The notes under the pieces: generated by a model
Told to the model about the DNA's origin: nothing
The model's database searches: none
Seen by the model: only the letters and a program-made list of their open reading frames with translations
Made by a program: the position numbers and the translations under genes
Origin: Bradyrhizobium septentrionale
GTDB taxonomy: Bacteria; Pseudomonadota; Alphaproteobacteria; Rhizobiales; Xanthobacteraceae
DNA: 64,000 bases
Assembly: GCF_011516645.4 (NCBI RefSeq)
Contig: NZ_CP088285.1
Span: forward strand, 868,001 to 932,000
Reading direction: 5' to 3'
Part shown: positions 26,591 through 36,608 of the stretch, piece after piece
Numbering within the stretch: the first letter of the stretch is position 1
How the letters are laid out: every line of letters starts with the position of its first letter

Positions 26591-28177
26591 TCAGGCGGCA
26601 GCCGCTGTGGACTGTTGGGTCGCCTTCCAATTCCACGGGAGCAGGTCGGCGACTTTGTTGACGGGGTGATCTGGAAGCCTGGCCAACACATCCGCGAGCC
26701 AGGCTTGCGGATCAACGTCGTTCATCTTGCAGGTTTCGATCAGGGTATAGACGGCGGCGGCGCGATGGCCGCCGGCATCTGAACCGGCGAAGGTCCAATT
26801 TCGTCTTCCGACAGCCACACCGCGTAACGCTCGTTCGGCAGCGTTGTTCGAGAGGCAGACGCGACCATCGTCCAGGAAGCGGGTGAACGCCGCCCAACGG
26901 TTGAGCAGGTAGTTGATCGCCTTTGCAGTATCGTTGCCTGATGAGAGCAAGGTTCGCTGCTGACGCATCCAGATTTCGAGATCGGCGACGATCGGCCTCG
27001 ACTTATCACGACGTACCGCAAGCCGCTGTTCCGGCGTTTTGCCGTTGATGGTGCGCTCGATCTCGAAAAGGATATCGATGCGTCGCACGGCCTCGCTGGC
27101 AATCGGCGCCTCTCCAGATTTCGCCAAGTCGAAGAACTTTCTGCGGCCGTGGCTCCAACAGGCCGCTTCAAGGATCGGAGCTGGCTTCCTTTGGGCCTTG
27201 TAGAGCTGGTTATACCCATCGAAGGCATCGGCCTGCATGAGGCCGACATAGCCGGCAAGATGGCTTTGCGGGTGTTCTCCAGCCCGGTTGCGTGAGTAGT
27301 AGAACAGGGCCGCCGGCGGATCCGTGCCGCCAAACGGCCGGTCATCGCGAACATAGGTCCAGATCCGGCCGGTAACCGTCTTGAGCTTGGCCAGCACCGG
27401 CACCGTCGTATCGTCGCCGTGGATGCGTTCCGCGCTCATGACGTGGATCCGGATCGCCTCAATGATGGGATCGAGTGCCACCACGCAGGCGCCGATCCGA
27501 TCCGCCAGGGTCGAGACGTCGATCTCGATCCCTTCGCGGGCATAGGTCTTGCTCTGTCGGTTCAACGGCTGGTGCAGCAGGAACTTGTTGACCAGCACCA
27601 TCGCCAGCAGGCTCGGCCCGGCAAAGCCTCGCGGGATCGGATGGGAGGGCGCCGGCGCCTCGGTGATTGCCTCACAATCCCGGCAGGAGAACTTTTCGCG
27701 GACATGCTCGATAATCTTCCAGCGCCGTGGCTCACATTCCAGGGTCTTCGATACCACCTCGCCGAGCTTGTGCAGTCGCTCGCTGCCGCACTTGCCACAT
27801 ACGCAAGGAGCGGGTTCGACGATGCGTTCGATCGGTAGATTGTCCGGCAACGGACGTCGCGGCGGCCGTGGATTTTGCACGCGCTGCTGTTTGGCGGCTT
27901 CCGGCGCTGCGAGCTCGGCCTTGGTTTCCTGCTCAGCCTGGGTCTCTTCAAGATCCTCGATGGCGAGTTCGAGCTGCTCGACCAGCAGCTTGCCGCGCTC
28001 AGAAGATTGCCCGAACTGTTCTCGCCGTGCCTTGGCCAGCATCAGCTTCAGCCGCTCGATCTCCAGCCGGCCGACGGTCACCTCGCTCTTCGCCAGCGTC
28101 AGCTGCTCGCGCTGCGCAATGATCATCGCGTGTGCTGCGGCAAGGTCGGTGGGAAGCGGATCGGCGGGCGTCGTCAC
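26591..28177 (-). CDS. tnpC: IS66 transposase TnpC of element A
   Basis: 528 residues. N-terminal helices (IERLKLMLAKARREQFGQSSERGKL), CVCGKCGSERLHKLGEV zinc-finger-like region, IHGDDTTVPVLAK, LMQADAFDGYNQLY, CWSHGRRKFFDLAKSG and VCLSNNAAERALRGVAVGRRNWTFAGSD are all in place. The frame is intact. Its sequence differs clearly from element B, so A and B are different IS66 types. Confidence 0.93.
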   Translation of the reverse strand: MTTPADPLPTDLAAAHAMIIAQREQLTLAKSEVTVGRLEIERLKLMLAKARREQFGQSSERGKLLVEQLELAIEDLEETQAEQETKAELAAPEAAKQQRVQNPRPPRRPLPDNLPIERIVEPAPCVCGKCGSERLHKLGEVVSKTLECEPRRWKIIEHVREKFSCRDCEAITEAPAPSHPIPRGFAGPSLLAMVLVNKFLLHQPLNRQSKTYAREGIEIDVSTLADRIGACVVALDPIIEAIRIHVMSAERIHGDDTTVPVLAKLKTVTGRIWTYVRDDRPFGGTDPPAALFYYSRNRAGEHPQSHLAGYVGLMQADAFDGYNQLYKAQRKPAPILEAACWSHGRRKFFDLAKSGEAPIASEAVRRIDILFEIERTINGKTPEQRLAVRRDKSRPIVADLEIWMRQQRTLLSSGNDTAKAINYLLNRWAAFTRFLDDGRVCLSNNAAERALRGVAVGRRNWTFAGSDAGGHRAAAVYTLIETCKMNDVDPQAWLADVLARLPDHPVNKVADLLPWNWKATQQSTAAAA

Positions 28178-28220
28178 GAGGACGAATCAACCATATTCGT
28201 CGCAAAAAATCCCGCTCGAT

Positions 28221-28568
28221 TTAACCGGAAGCCCGTGGACGCCAGGTTGCCTGCGGCATCCGCCAATCAATTCCGGAGAGGAGATAGGATAGCTGCGCAA
28301 CGCTGATCGTCACAACGCCATCCGCCATTGATGGCCACAAAAAGCGGCCTCGCTCCAGCCGCTTCGTGAACAGACACGCGCCTTGGCCATCATGCCAGAT
28401 GATCTTGATCAGGTCGCCGCGGCGGCCTCTAAAAACATAGAGATCACCGGCATGCGGATCACGCTTCAAACTCTCCTGGACCAGACGCGCGAGGCTCGGG
28501 AAGCCGCGGCGCATATCGGTGTGGCCGGTCGCAAGCCACACCCGCACATTACCCGGTATCGCAATCAT
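28221..28568 (-). CDS. tnpB: IS66 accessory protein TnpB of element A
   Basis: 115 residues with VRVWLATGHTDMRRGFPSLA, DLYVFRGRRGDLIKIIWHDGQG and FLWPS. The ATG overlaps the last codons of tnpA (VLEVLERR then stop), which remain attached on this side of the element B insertion. The frame is intact. Confidence 0.92.
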   Translation of the reverse strand: MIAIPGNVRVWLATGHTDMRRGFPSLARLVQESLKRDPHAGDLYVFRGRRGDLIKIIWHDGQGACLFTKRLERGRFLWPSMADGVVTISVAQLSYLLSGIDWRMPQATWRPRASG

Positions 28569-28649
28569 CGGCGCTCAAGTACCTCGAGGACGTATCCGTC
28601 CGAGGGCGGCCGTCTTGCGAGTTTTTCCGATCTGTAGCTGACTGTCCTT

Positions 28650-29045
28650 ATGGACGTACATAAGGACAGTGCGGTGCTGAGCCGCATGGATTTGGTGGAG
28701 ACCGGTCGGCGGCGACGCTGGACGCGTGCGGAGAAGCTCAGAATCGTAGAGGAGAGCTTCTCGGGGCCACGACTGGTGTCGGCGACGGCTCGCCGGTATG
28801 GGATATCACGTCAGCTTCTGCTGAGCTGGCGCAAGGCTTGGACCTGTCATGATCCGGCCGAAGAGGATTCGATCGGCCCGACATTCGTCCCTGCGATAGT
28901 TGCGGCAAGTACGCCGCCAACGACGGAAGCTGTCGAGACAGGTCAGATCGAAATCGTGAGCCCTCAGGGGCTGCGCGTGGTCTTCGGCCCCGGTGCGGAT
29001 ATCGAGGCGGTCGTTCGAATTGCTCGGGGCCTGGCGCGCCGATGA
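28650..29045 (+). CDS. tnpA: IS66 accessory protein TnpA of element B
   Basis: 131 residues with GRRRRWTRAEKLRIVEESFSGPRLVSATARRYGISRQLLLSWRKAW. The predicted ATG lies inside a 12-bp inverted repeat (ACTGTCCTTATG, 6-base gap, CATAAGGACAGT; 28641-28670). The protein is identical to that of copy 2. A later ATG at 28686 is an alternative start. Confidence 0.9.
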   Translation: MDVHKDSAVLSRMDLVETGRRRRWTRAEKLRIVEESFSGPRLVSATARRYGISRQLLLSWRKAWTCHDPAEEDSIGPTFVPAIVAASTPPTTEAVETGQIEIVSPQGLRVVFGPGADIEAVVRIARGLARR

Positions 29046-29389
29046 TCCCGATCCCGACGGGCGTGCGGGTGTGGCTGGCGACGGGCCATACCGACATGCG
29101 GTGCGGCTTTCCGAGCCTGGCTCTGCGCGTGCAGGAAGTGCTCAAGCGCGACGCCATGGGCGGCGGTCTTTTCTGCTTCCGGGGCAAACGCGGTGATCTA
29201 TTGAAGGTCATTTGGCACGATGGCCAGGGCGCCTGCTTGTTCACCAAAAGACTCGAGAGAGGCAGGTTCATCTGGCCATCGGTTGCTGGTGAATCGGTAA
29301 CGATCTCTCCGGCGCAGTTGAGCTATCTGTTGTCCGGGATCGATTGGCGCAACCCTCAAGAAACCCAGCGTCCGACGCGGGTCGGATAG
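29042..29389 (+). CDS. tnpB: IS66 accessory protein TnpB of element B
   Basis: 115 residues with TGVRVWLATGHTDMRCGFPSLA, LFCFRGKRGDLLKVIWHDGQG and FIWPS. It overlaps the tnpA stop by 4 bases. The protein is identical to the one encoded at 55789-56136. Confidence 0.92.
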   Translation: MIPIPTGVRVWLATGHTDMRCGFPSLALRVQEVLKRDAMGGGLFCFRGKRGDLLKVIWHDGQGACLFTKRLERGRFIWPSVAGESVTISPAQLSYLLSGIDWRNPQETQRPTRVG

Positions 29390-29435
29390 TCGTTTTACGG
29401 TTTGAATCTGCTGCTCGATCTGATTCAATGGCTCC

Positions 29436-31109
29436 ATGATATCGAAGCCGGATGATCTTCCATCGGACCTTGTCAGTGCCCTGGCGGCGCTGCAGGCCGA
29501 GCGTGAGGCGCGACAGAAAGCCGAGGCGAAGGCCGCCAACTGGCAGGCGCAAGCCGCGAATGCGCAGGCGAAACTGTCGGATACCGAGGCGCTGATCGCT
29601 CATCTCGAGTTGCGCATCGAGAAGCTGAAACGCGAACTGCACGGGCAGCGATCCGAGCGCTCGGCACGGCTGCTCGAGCAGTTGGAGTTGGAGCTCGAAG
29701 AACTCGTCACCACGGCGAGCGAGGATGAGCTTGCCGCACAGGCCGCAGCGGCGAAGACGCAGAACGTCCGCCCCTTCATGCGCAAGCGGCCGGTGCGCAA
29801 GCCATGGCCTGACGATATCGAACGCGAGCGCGTCGTCATTGAGACTCCAACGACCTGCGCCTGCTGCGGTGGATCGCGGCTGGCGAAGATCGGTGAGGAT
29901 GTGACCAAGACGCTGGAGGAGATCCCGCGCCGCTTCAAGCTGATCGAGACGGTACGCGAGAAGTTCACCTGCCGCGATTGCGAGAAGATCAGCCAGCCGC
30001 CCGCGCCGTTCCATGCCACGCCGCGCGGCTTCATCGGCCCACAATTGCTGGCGACGATCCTGTTCGACAAGTTCGGCATGCATATCCCGCTCAACCGCCA
30101 GAGTGCGCGCTTTAAGGCCGAGGGGATCGACCTGCCGTTGTCGACGCTGGCCGACCAGGTCGGCCACGGGACCTTCGCCGTCATGCCGCTCTTCCACTTG
30201 ATCGAACGCCACGTGCTCGCTGCCGAGCGCCTTCATGGCGACGACACCACCATCCGTATTCTGGCGAAGGGCAAGTGCACGACCGGGCGGATCTGGACTT
30301 ATGTGCGGGATGACCGGCCGTTCGCCGGGCCTGCGCCGCCGGCAGCGGTCTATTACGCCTCGAGCGACCGACGAGGCGAGCATCCACAGAGACATCTGGC
30401 CGCCTTCGCCGGCATCTTGCAGGCGGATTGCTACAGCGGCTTCGAGCCGCTGTTCGACCCGCAGAAGAAGGCGCTGCCGATTACGCCGGCGTTTTGCGTG
30501 GCCCATGCGCGGCGGGGCTTCTTCGAGCTGGCTGATATCGAGAAAAATGCTCGGGAAGGCAAGAAAGGCAAACCGGTCTCCCCGATCGCGCTGGAGGCTG
30601 TCAGACGCCTCGATACGTTGTTCGAGATCGAGCGCGCCATCAACGGCCGCGGTGCCGGCGAGCGGCGTGCCGCTCGCCAGGAACAGAGTAAGTCACTTCT
30701 CGAGGACATGCATGCCTGGCTGCTCCGCGAGCGCGAAACCCTCTCGCGTTCCTCCGAGGTCCTGAAGCCGATTAACTACATGCTCAGGCGCTGGGACGGC
30801 TTCGCCCGCTTCCTCGACGACGGCAGGATCTGCTTGACCAACAATTGCGCTGAGCGCGCATTGAGAGGCATCGCCTTGGGAAGGCGCAACTGGACCTTCG
30901 CCGGCAGCCAACGCGGCGCCGACCGTGCCGCCATCATGCTGACGATGATCACGACCTGTCGCCTCAACGACGTCGATCCCAAGGCCTGGCTCGCCGACGT
31001 CCTGGCCCGTATCGCCGATCATCCCGCATCGCGTCTGCACGAGCTCTTGCCCTGGGAATGGAAGCTCCTGCGCCAGGCCGACAAGCCAGCCAATCAGCAG
31101 GCCGCCTGA
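29436..31109 (+). CDS. tnpC: IS66 transposase TnpC of element B
   Basis: 557 residues. It has a long N-terminal coiled coil (QAEREARQKAEAKAANWQAQ and repeats), then CACCGGSRLAKIGED, LHGDDTTIRILAKG, LQADCYSGFEPLF, FCVAHARRGFFELAD and ICLTNNCAERALRGIALGRRNWTFAGS. The frame is intact, so this copy may be active and could mobilise copy 2. Confidence 0.93.
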   Translation: MISKPDDLPSDLVSALAALQAEREARQKAEAKAANWQAQAANAQAKLSDTEALIAHLELRIEKLKRELHGQRSERSARLLEQLELELEELVTTASEDELAAQAAAAKTQNVRPFMRKRPVRKPWPDDIERERVVIETPTTCACCGGSRLAKIGEDVTKTLEEIPRRFKLIETVREKFTCRDCEKISQPPAPFHATPRGFIGPQLLATILFDKFGMHIPLNRQSARFKAEGIDLPLSTLADQVGHGTFAVMPLFHLIERHVLAAERLHGDDTTIRILAKGKCTTGRIWTYVRDDRPFAGPAPPAAVYYASSDRRGEHPQRHLAAFAGILQADCYSGFEPLFDPQKKALPITPAFCVAHARRGFFELADIEKNAREGKKGKPVSPIALEAVRRLDTLFEIERAINGRGAGERRAARQEQSKSLLEDMHAWLLRERETLSRSSEVLKPINYMLRRWDGFARFLDDGRICLTNNCAERALRGIALGRRNWTFAGSQRGADRAAIMLTMITTCRLNDVDPKAWLADVLARIADHPASRLHELLPWEWKLLRQADKPANQQAA

Positions 31110-31193
31110 CCTTCACCCTTCACCCAATGCCATCATAGACCTCGCCGTGCCCGCGCGCATGCGTCAATCAGGCGGCCTCCGTCGTATGCGTAC

Positions 31194-31570
31194 TCGAGGA
31201 CCCGCGCCAGCGCTTCTGGATCGACGTGCGAATCCACTCGGATCCGTCGCCGGTTACCGAGGTCGATCTCGATCAATCCAGTACGCGCGGCCACTACAGA
31301 CCGCCCTCGGCTATCACCCGCAGGTAAGAGCTTCGGAGTTTCCTCCGCCTCCGTGGCGGCGATCTGCACCGGCGCAAAAGACGGTGCGACCTGCTCGGAT
31401 GTCCGCGCTTGACGACGCCAGGTGAACACCAGGCTGGCCGCTACTCCGTTGCGACGTGCAACCGCTGTCACCTTTGCGCCCGGCGCCAACGTCTCCTCGA
31501 CAATCCGTGCCTTGTCATCCTGCGACCAACGCCGCCGACGCTCCAGCCCGCCCAAAACCTCGACCCGCAT
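31194..31570 (-). pseudogene. tnpA: tnpA of IS66 element A, cut by element B
   Basis: It starts MRVEVLGGLERRRRWSQDDKARIVEE and includes VTAVARRNGVAASLVFTWRRQ. Coding runs to DPEALARVLE, where element B interrupts. The last codons (VLEVLERR, stop) are at 28569-28591. About 10 bases upstream of the start lies an inverted repeat TGACCTTAA/TTAAGGTCA. The truncated frame adds a few element B codons and might still give a nearly full-length protein. Confidence 0.85.
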
Positions 31571-31758
31571 CGCCCGATGACCTTAAAGCTAGACTTAAGG
31601 TCACACGCTTGGCGAATTACAGCGTGTCAGACAAGACGGCGCCCGCCGGATGCGTACGTCCCATCCATGCTGGCCTCCTTCCCAGCCAGCATGTTGAATC
31701 AGAAGCCTTCCGATTTGGGAAACCCAAATCGATTCAAGCTAGACCCATCCCGCTCTAG

Positions 31759-32205
31759 CGCTGATTTGATCACCATCCTGTCCAGCAGCAGCGCGTCAAT
31801 TGACGTCGCGACCGCGAGCCGGGGACTGAACGCCAGCGAGACGTTCCACATAATCGACTCTGAGTGCGCCAGCGCGCTCGAGCGAGAGGACGACCGCCGC
31901 GGCGAACGCGCCGCTCGACAGACAGCTTGACCTGCAATCGGGCAGCAGCGACAGCTTCCACTCTACGGGTGCGAGACGAAGACACCGGCGTGTTCCACCT
32001 GTAGGCACGGTGGCAGCACTACAAGCGCTCTCTCATCCAGGTTGCGCTTCACCGGATGGTGGCGAGCCAGCGCTTTTCTTCTCCTCTTCAATGAAAAGTC
32101 GCGTCGGATCCTCAGGTTGGGCTATGAATTGCCGTCTGGAGAAATAGTGCCAGTACTGCCGGATGCAAAAAGCGGCCATCTGGTCTATGAGACGGGCTAT
32201 GATTT
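31759..32205. other. stretch between IS630 and nodZ, no clear gene
   Basis: About 450 bases. A plus-strand frame at 32042-32205 (IRSRRILRLGYELPSGEIVPVLPDA-like) runs into the nodZ stop region, but it has no start signal or recognisable homology and I do not call it. Confidence 0.35.
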
Positions 32206-33192
32206 TCACAAACCCACGAGCTCTTGCGAGGTTTCATCGGTTAAGATCAATCGGCCCGGATCGTTCAGGTCGAACTCTATCACACGTGGCACAAAGAGAC
32301 GCGCATAGCGCGTGAAGGCGCTCGTTGGGGGAAAGCGAATCACAGTGTCGCAGCGCGCAAGGAGATACATCTCGATAAGGGCTGAAAAGCCGCCCTCGGC
32401 TCCGAGCGCGGCGCTGTGCAGAGGCCCGGCCTGAAGCGCCTGGAAACGTTTTGGAATCGTGAAAACATCAGGAAATAAGGCCGAAACCTTCTCAAGAACG
32501 AGCGCACTGTCCGTACACAGGAACACCCTCGCAGGCTTGGCGTACGGCAACCCCCTGGCCCTTTCGATGGCACGACAGACCTGCCGCAGGGCGCGCTCCG
32601 GATCGGCCCAATAGGGAGCATGCCCCAGAATATCCTCGCCGTTGCCGTGTCGAACATGAACGCCGATGATGCTGTACGGCTCAAACTGCTTGCGGTAAAT
32701 GGCCTCAATCCGTGCCAGAATTTCAGATCGCGGTTTAATGTTGCGAAAGATCTCTCGTTCGGCCTCCTGATCGCAGCGCCACATCAGACAGGCGTCACAC
32801 ACAACCGTGTTAGCGTCACTATCTTCCTCATTTTGGAACAGTCGATCGAGCTCGTCGCGCTCGCGGAAAATTTGCTGATCCGGCCGATAGACGCAGTCGA
32901 TGGATGGCCTGTTCCACCATCCCGGGAAGAATGGCCCCGGGAATGAGCGGTGGTTGATCTCGTCGTCGCAGATGATCGGTACCCCAGCAATATCGTGAAC
33001 TGGTTCGAAAAAGACTGGGAAGGCATTGGTGAATGGCTGATCGAGATAACAGGATCCGCGCCAATCGATTGCCAGCGTCCGATCGGTCCGCTGTGCAAAG
33101 CGCCAAGCTGCCGCCAGCGACCACAGGCAGTCGCCGAACCCGGTCCTTCGCCTGGAAACAACGAACCGATCGCTCTTTAAACCGCTAACCAT
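32206..33192 (-). CDS. nodZ: NodZ, Nod-factor alpha-1,6-fucosyltransferase
   Basis: 328 residues from the ATG at 33192, with GAGG 8 bases upstream; the ATG at 33198 is an alternative. It starts VVSRRRTGFGDCLWSLAAAWRFA and contains IDWRGSCYLDQPFTNAF, the GT23-type HVRHGNGEDILGHAPYW and FPPTSAFTRYARLFVPR. NodZ transfers fucose from GDP-fucose to the reducing-end N-acetylglucosamine of the Nod factor, a decoration needed on several Bradyrhizobium hosts. It is the last gene of the nod operon here. An upstream open extension overlaps nolO and is not NodZ-like. Confidence 0.96.
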   Translation of the reverse strand: MVSGLKSDRFVVSRRRTGFGDCLWSLAAAWRFAQRTDRTLAIDWRGSCYLDQPFTNAFPVFFEPVHDIAGVPIICDDEINHRSFPGPFFPGWWNRPSIDCVYRPDQQIFRERDELDRLFQNEEDSDANTVVCDACLMWRCDQEAEREIFRNIKPRSEILARIEAIYRKQFEPYSIIGVHVRHGNGEDILGHAPYWADPERALRQVCRAIERARGLPYAKPARVFLCTDSALVLEKVSALFPDVFTIPKRFQALQAGPLHSAALGAEGGFSALIEMYLLARCDTVIRFPPTSAFTRYARLFVPRVIEFDLNDPGRLILTDETSQELVGL

Positions 33193-33421
33193 ACGCATTG
33201 CCTCGCGGGCTCCTGGGTCGACATAAGACGTCATTATAGATGCATCTCGTGTGATCGCATCCGTTGTCATCGGCGGCACTCGTGATGCCGGCGAGCTGCG
33301 TCGGTAGAATTTCATGGCGGCGTGCCTCTGATGGAAGATGTTCTCTGAATGCTTTCCGATTGCACTTCCATTCAGAGACGCTGCGCCGACGTACCCGATT
33401 TCGGTCCGATACCGTTTCGGC

Positions 33422-35500
33422 CTATCCCGGTCCCGCCCCGCATGCATTGCCAGGGTCATTCGTGAGCTCAGCCTGAGCTTCACTTTTCCTTTTATTGCAG
33501 TCGCAGGCCGCGCGCGGCGGACGCAGCCGAACACAGCGCTGCTCCCACGCGAGCCGCAGTTCGTTCACGATATCTTCACGCTTGTCGTGATCGGCCATGG
33601 TCGTGTCTAGAAGCCAGCCAAGCGGCGCCTCGCCCTCGATTCGCATCAGCAGCTCGAATAACTCATGTGAAATGCGTATGCTGTCGCGGCCCGAAGGTCC
33701 CGTACGGATCTCGCAGACCGTTTCCTGGCGATCTGCCGCAGTGTAGGAGCGAACGCGATGAAGGGACGCATAAGGCGGCAATGAAACGCTTAGCGCACCC
33801 CAATCCTGCAGCCTTGCCGCTCGCTTCTTGACGAGGAACGGCCCCGCAACAAGTCCGTCTAGGTCGGTCGTCAAAAATGTCGTGATCGCGTCTGCAACCG
33901 AATCCACGATCGGCTCGGCATTGTTGTTGAATGACGTATTCAGAAGCACTGGGATGCCAGTGCGCTTTTTAAACGCATTGATAACATCCCAATAGGCGGG
34001 GTTTGTCTTGCGCGATACTGTTTGCAGCCGAGCGGTACCATCGACGTGCGTGATTGCGCCGAGCACCTTACGCTGGGCTTCGCGCACCCGGACCACGAAA
34101 TTCATGAAGGGAAAGTCCTGCTTGCCGTCAGGGAGCTCGAAGAACTCGTTCGCATTCTCCTCCAGCACCGATGGCGCAAACGGACGATAGCCCTCGCGTT
34201 TTTTGACCATTGCATTGATCCGGTCCTTGTTTTCGGCTGGCCGCGGGTCCGCAAGAATGCTCCGGTTGCCGAGCGCACGCGGCCCGAACTCAGAGCGGCC
34301 CTGAACCCAGCCGATCACGGCGCCATTTGCCATCCAGTCGGCCGCACTTGCTGCTATGTCGTCACATCGTTGAATGTCGAGATGACCGGACCATGCATTG
34401 AGCTCCTGCTCCACGGCTTGCTCGTTTCCGAGGCCGGGCCCCCAATATACGTCTGACAGCCGCTCGCGCGGGGTTGGCCTGCCCAGCTCGCTCGACATCA
34501 TCAATGCGGCGCCAAGCGCGCATCCGGCGTCGTGGGCCGCGGGTTGGACGAAGATGTCGTCGAAAAGGCCGGAATAGAGTAGCTTACCGTTGACGGTGCA
34601 GTTATGAGCTACCCCTCCAGCTAGGCACAAACGCGTGATGCCTGTCGTTTCGCGATAGTGTAGCAGGACATGAAACACGATCCGCTCCAGAGCTTCCTGC
34701 AGCGATGCGCTGACATCCCGATGCTGCTGGGTAAACGGCATTCCCTTTCGTCGGACCTGGATGTTTCGGAGCAGCGCCGGACCGATGCGGTCGTGGTGGA
34801 CGCGATAGTCTCCATTGTCCAACAACTCGTAGAGCTGTGCGAACAGCTCGCGATAAGGAGCGGGGTCCCCGTAGGGAGCAAGCCCCATCACCTTGTACTC
34901 GTCGAACAACCCGTAGCCGAGGTAACGGATCGTTTCGAGATAGAACAATCCCAGAGAGTTGCTTTCTGGGAAGCGTGCAAGTTGCGTCATTCCGGTGCCC
35001 GACCCTACCGCCAATAGGCCCGAGAGAAAATCGCCACCGCCGTCAACCGAAAAAATGAGGCTTTGCTCGAATCCAGACATGGCAAACGCGCTCACCGCAT
35101 GCGCTTCATGGTGATTTACGAATGAAATCCGCGACGCATCGACCTCGGTACCGAACTCCCGTGCCAATAGCTGTCGCAGCAACAGTTTGGCGTCCAGCGG
35201 AAGCGGCTGAGAAACAGCTAGGCGCTCGAGCATAGTGTTGCAGTACGCCTCAGTCGCGTAGAACGCGATGCGATCGATCTGGTGAAGCTCGACTCCCGCA
35301 GCCGAAAGACAGTATCGCATCGCGTTGCTTGGGAACTTGTTGGAGTGCTTAACTCGATTGAGGCGCTCCTCTTCGACGGCAGCGATCACGCGGCCATCCT
35401 GTACAAGAACCGCAGCGCCATCGTGCAAGAATGTATTCGGCAGCTCGGGCGAGCTTTCATGAATTCTGTCCAGACCGCCACATATTCCCAGACACAACAT
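33422..35500 (-). CDS. nolO: NolO, Nod-factor 3-O-carbamoyltransferase
   Basis: 692 residues from the ATG at 35500 (GGAG 6 bases upstream inside an earlier ATG codon context). The start MLCLGICGG, FLHDGAAVLVQDGRVIAAVEEERLNR, VNHHEAHAVSAFAMSG and the carbamoyltransferase blocks FGPRALGNRSILADPR and PVLLNTSFN are present. NolO adds a carbamoyl group on the non-reducing terminal sugar. It belongs to the same family as NodU (TobZ/NodU carbamoyltransferases). It lies between nodJ and nodZ as in B. diazoefficiens, although the small nolM and nolN genes are not visible. Confidence 0.95.
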   Translation of the reverse strand: MLCLGICGGLDRIHESSPELPNTFLHDGAAVLVQDGRVIAAVEEERLNRVKHSNKFPSNAMRYCLSAAGVELHQIDRIAFYATEAYCNTMLERLAVSQPLPLDAKLLLRQLLAREFGTEVDASRISFVNHHEAHAVSAFAMSGFEQSLIFSVDGGGDFLSGLLAVGSGTGMTQLARFPESNSLGLFYLETIRYLGYGLFDEYKVMGLAPYGDPAPYRELFAQLYELLDNGDYRVHHDRIGPALLRNIQVRRKGMPFTQQHRDVSASLQEALERIVFHVLLHYRETTGITRLCLAGGVAHNCTVNGKLLYSGLFDDIFVQPAAHDAGCALGAALMMSSELGRPTPRERLSDVYWGPGLGNEQAVEQELNAWSGHLDIQRCDDIAASAADWMANGAVIGWVQGRSEFGPRALGNRSILADPRPAENKDRINAMVKKREGYRPFAPSVLEENANEFFELPDGKQDFPFMNFVVRVREAQRKVLGAITHVDGTARLQTVSRKTNPAYWDVINAFKKRTGIPVLLNTSFNNNAEPIVDSVADAITTFLTTDLDGLVAGPFLVKKRAARLQDWGALSVSLPPYASLHRVRSYTAADRQETVCEIRTGPSGRDSIRISHELFELLMRIEGEAPLGWLLDTTMADHDKREDIVNELRLAWEQRCVRLRPPRAACDCNKRKSEAQAELTNDPGNACGAGPG

Positions 35501-35816
35501 CTCGTTCTCCATTTGATCATGACGGGACGACCAATGGCCGTTCCAGCTGCTTCGTATTATCGCGCTCCGTCGGCCGCGCGGGGCCGTAGCACAACCCAAG
35601 GCTCTCCCAACGCCGCCCGGACACGGCGCTCAGCCCGTTGAAGTGCCGGAGCCCCGCATCGATCAACCGAACAGGCTGGTGTCGACCTGGCTTGATCGCG
35701 TCCTCTTACAGGCATTGCAACTGCTGCCATGGCAGGTCGGGCCTTGTCCGACTCACCACAGAGAGCATGGTGCGACTGCATCAGCTGGATTCTCCCGGTT
35801 ATCTTAGTTCTTTCCG
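35501..35816. other. nodJ-nolO gap; nolM/nolN not seen
   Basis: In B. diazoefficiens two small genes, nolM and nolN, separate nodJ and nolO. Here only about 315 bases remain. I see no frame with a start signal, so these genes are missing or degraded. Confidence 0.5.
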
Positions 35817-36608
35817 TCAACGCAGCAGCCGGCGCCGCAACAGTGCGGTCGATACGAAGAAGGGCAACACCGCGTATATGCAAAGCGCACCTACATGAAA
35901 CAAAGCGCCGCCAGCCTCGCGCTCTAGCATCGCGGGGCGAATGAGGTCGACCGAATGCGCTAGCGGCAACAAGTCGGCGAAGTGCTGAAATGAGCTAGGC
36001 AGTTGGCTCATCGGAAACACCGCGCCACACAGAAACACCATAGGGGTAAGGACAAGCGTCTGGTAAAACACGAAGTAGTCGTAACTTGGCGCAAGAGATA
36101 TGACGACCATTGCCAGGCTGGCGAAGACAAGCCCAGTAAGCGCGACGGTCGGCATCGCATAGAAAATGGAAAGCCAAGACGCATAGCCAAGCGTGGCAGC
36201 GACAAGCCCGATTGCCGTCCCGGCAAGAACGGATTTGCTGGCCGCCCAAACCAATTCGCCTAAAACGATATCGCCAAGCGTGAGCTGTGTGGACAGGATT
36301 GCTTCCCAGGTACGATTGGCATCCATGCGAGCAAAGGTTGCATACATGGTTTCAAACGTTGCGGCAGTCATGGCGCTGGTCGCAACCATGCCCGCAGCCA
36401 AAAATGCGATGTAGGAAGTTCCCTCAACGGGCCCGACGATGAGACCGAGGCCGAAGCCAAGGCCAAAAAGATGGGTTATAGGATCTGCGAGGTTGCCGAG
36501 AACCGACGCAAGCGCAACTTTCCTCCATGCCAGGCAATTTCGACGCCATACCGCGACCCAGTTGTAGGCGTTAGCGGGCAGGACCCCCGCATAACCTTCA
36601 CTCATCAC
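35817..36608 (-). CDS. nodJ: NodJ, membrane subunit of the Nod-factor exporter
   Basis: 263 residues, an ABC-2-type permease. It has about six hydrophobic segments, such as [59 protein letters not shown] and the C-terminal [18 protein letters not shown]. The start immediately follows the nodI stop with no gap. NodI and NodJ together export lipochitooligosaccharides across the inner membrane. Confidence 0.95.
   Translation of the reverse strand: MMSEGYAGVLPANAYNWVAVWRRNCLAWRKVALASVLGNLADPITHLFGLGFGLGLIVGPVEGTSYIAFLAAGMVATSAMTAATFETMYATFARMDANRTWEAILSTQLTLGDIVLGELVWAASKSVLAGTAIGLVAATLGYASWLSIFYAMPTVALTGLVFASLAMVVISLAPSYDYFVFYQTLVLTPMVFLCGAVFPMSQLPSSFQHFADLLPLAHSVDLIRPAMLEREAGGALFHVGALCIYAVLPFFVSTALLRRRLLR

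Larger units (their letters stand above)
28592..31193 (+). mobile_element. IS66-family element B, copy 1 (complete)
   Basis: 2602 bp. Ends GTATCCGTCCGAGGGCGGCC and (reverse strand) GTACGCATACGACGGAGGCC. The exact 8-bp duplication TCGAGGAC is at 28584-28591 and 31194-31201. It sits in the last codons of tnpA of element A, in the opposite orientation. All three genes are intact. A second, interrupted copy is at 52625-56586. Confidence 0.95.
26541..31657 (-). mobile_element. IS66-family element A, itself interrupted
   Basis: The inverted repeats begin GTACGCATCCGG at both ends. An exact 8-bp duplication GTCCCATC is present at 26533-26540 and 31658-31665. Without the nested copy the element is 2507 bp. 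tnpB and tnpC are intact, but tnpA is cut near its 3' end. Confidence 0.95.
25585..31755 (-). mobile_element. IS630-family element carrying two nested IS66 elements
   Basis: Ends: GAGCGTGATGAGTTTAG at the left and GAGCGGGATGGGTCTAG (reverse strand) at the right, each preceded by TA, the IS630 target duplication. Subtracting the nested elements leaves about 1046 bp, a normal IS630 size. The transposase is degenerate. Confidence 0.85.

Noticed and set aside
29268..30506. 412-codon minus-strand frame in IS66 element B
   Set aside because: Antisense shadow of tnpB/tnpC; a similar shadow appears over the second copy.
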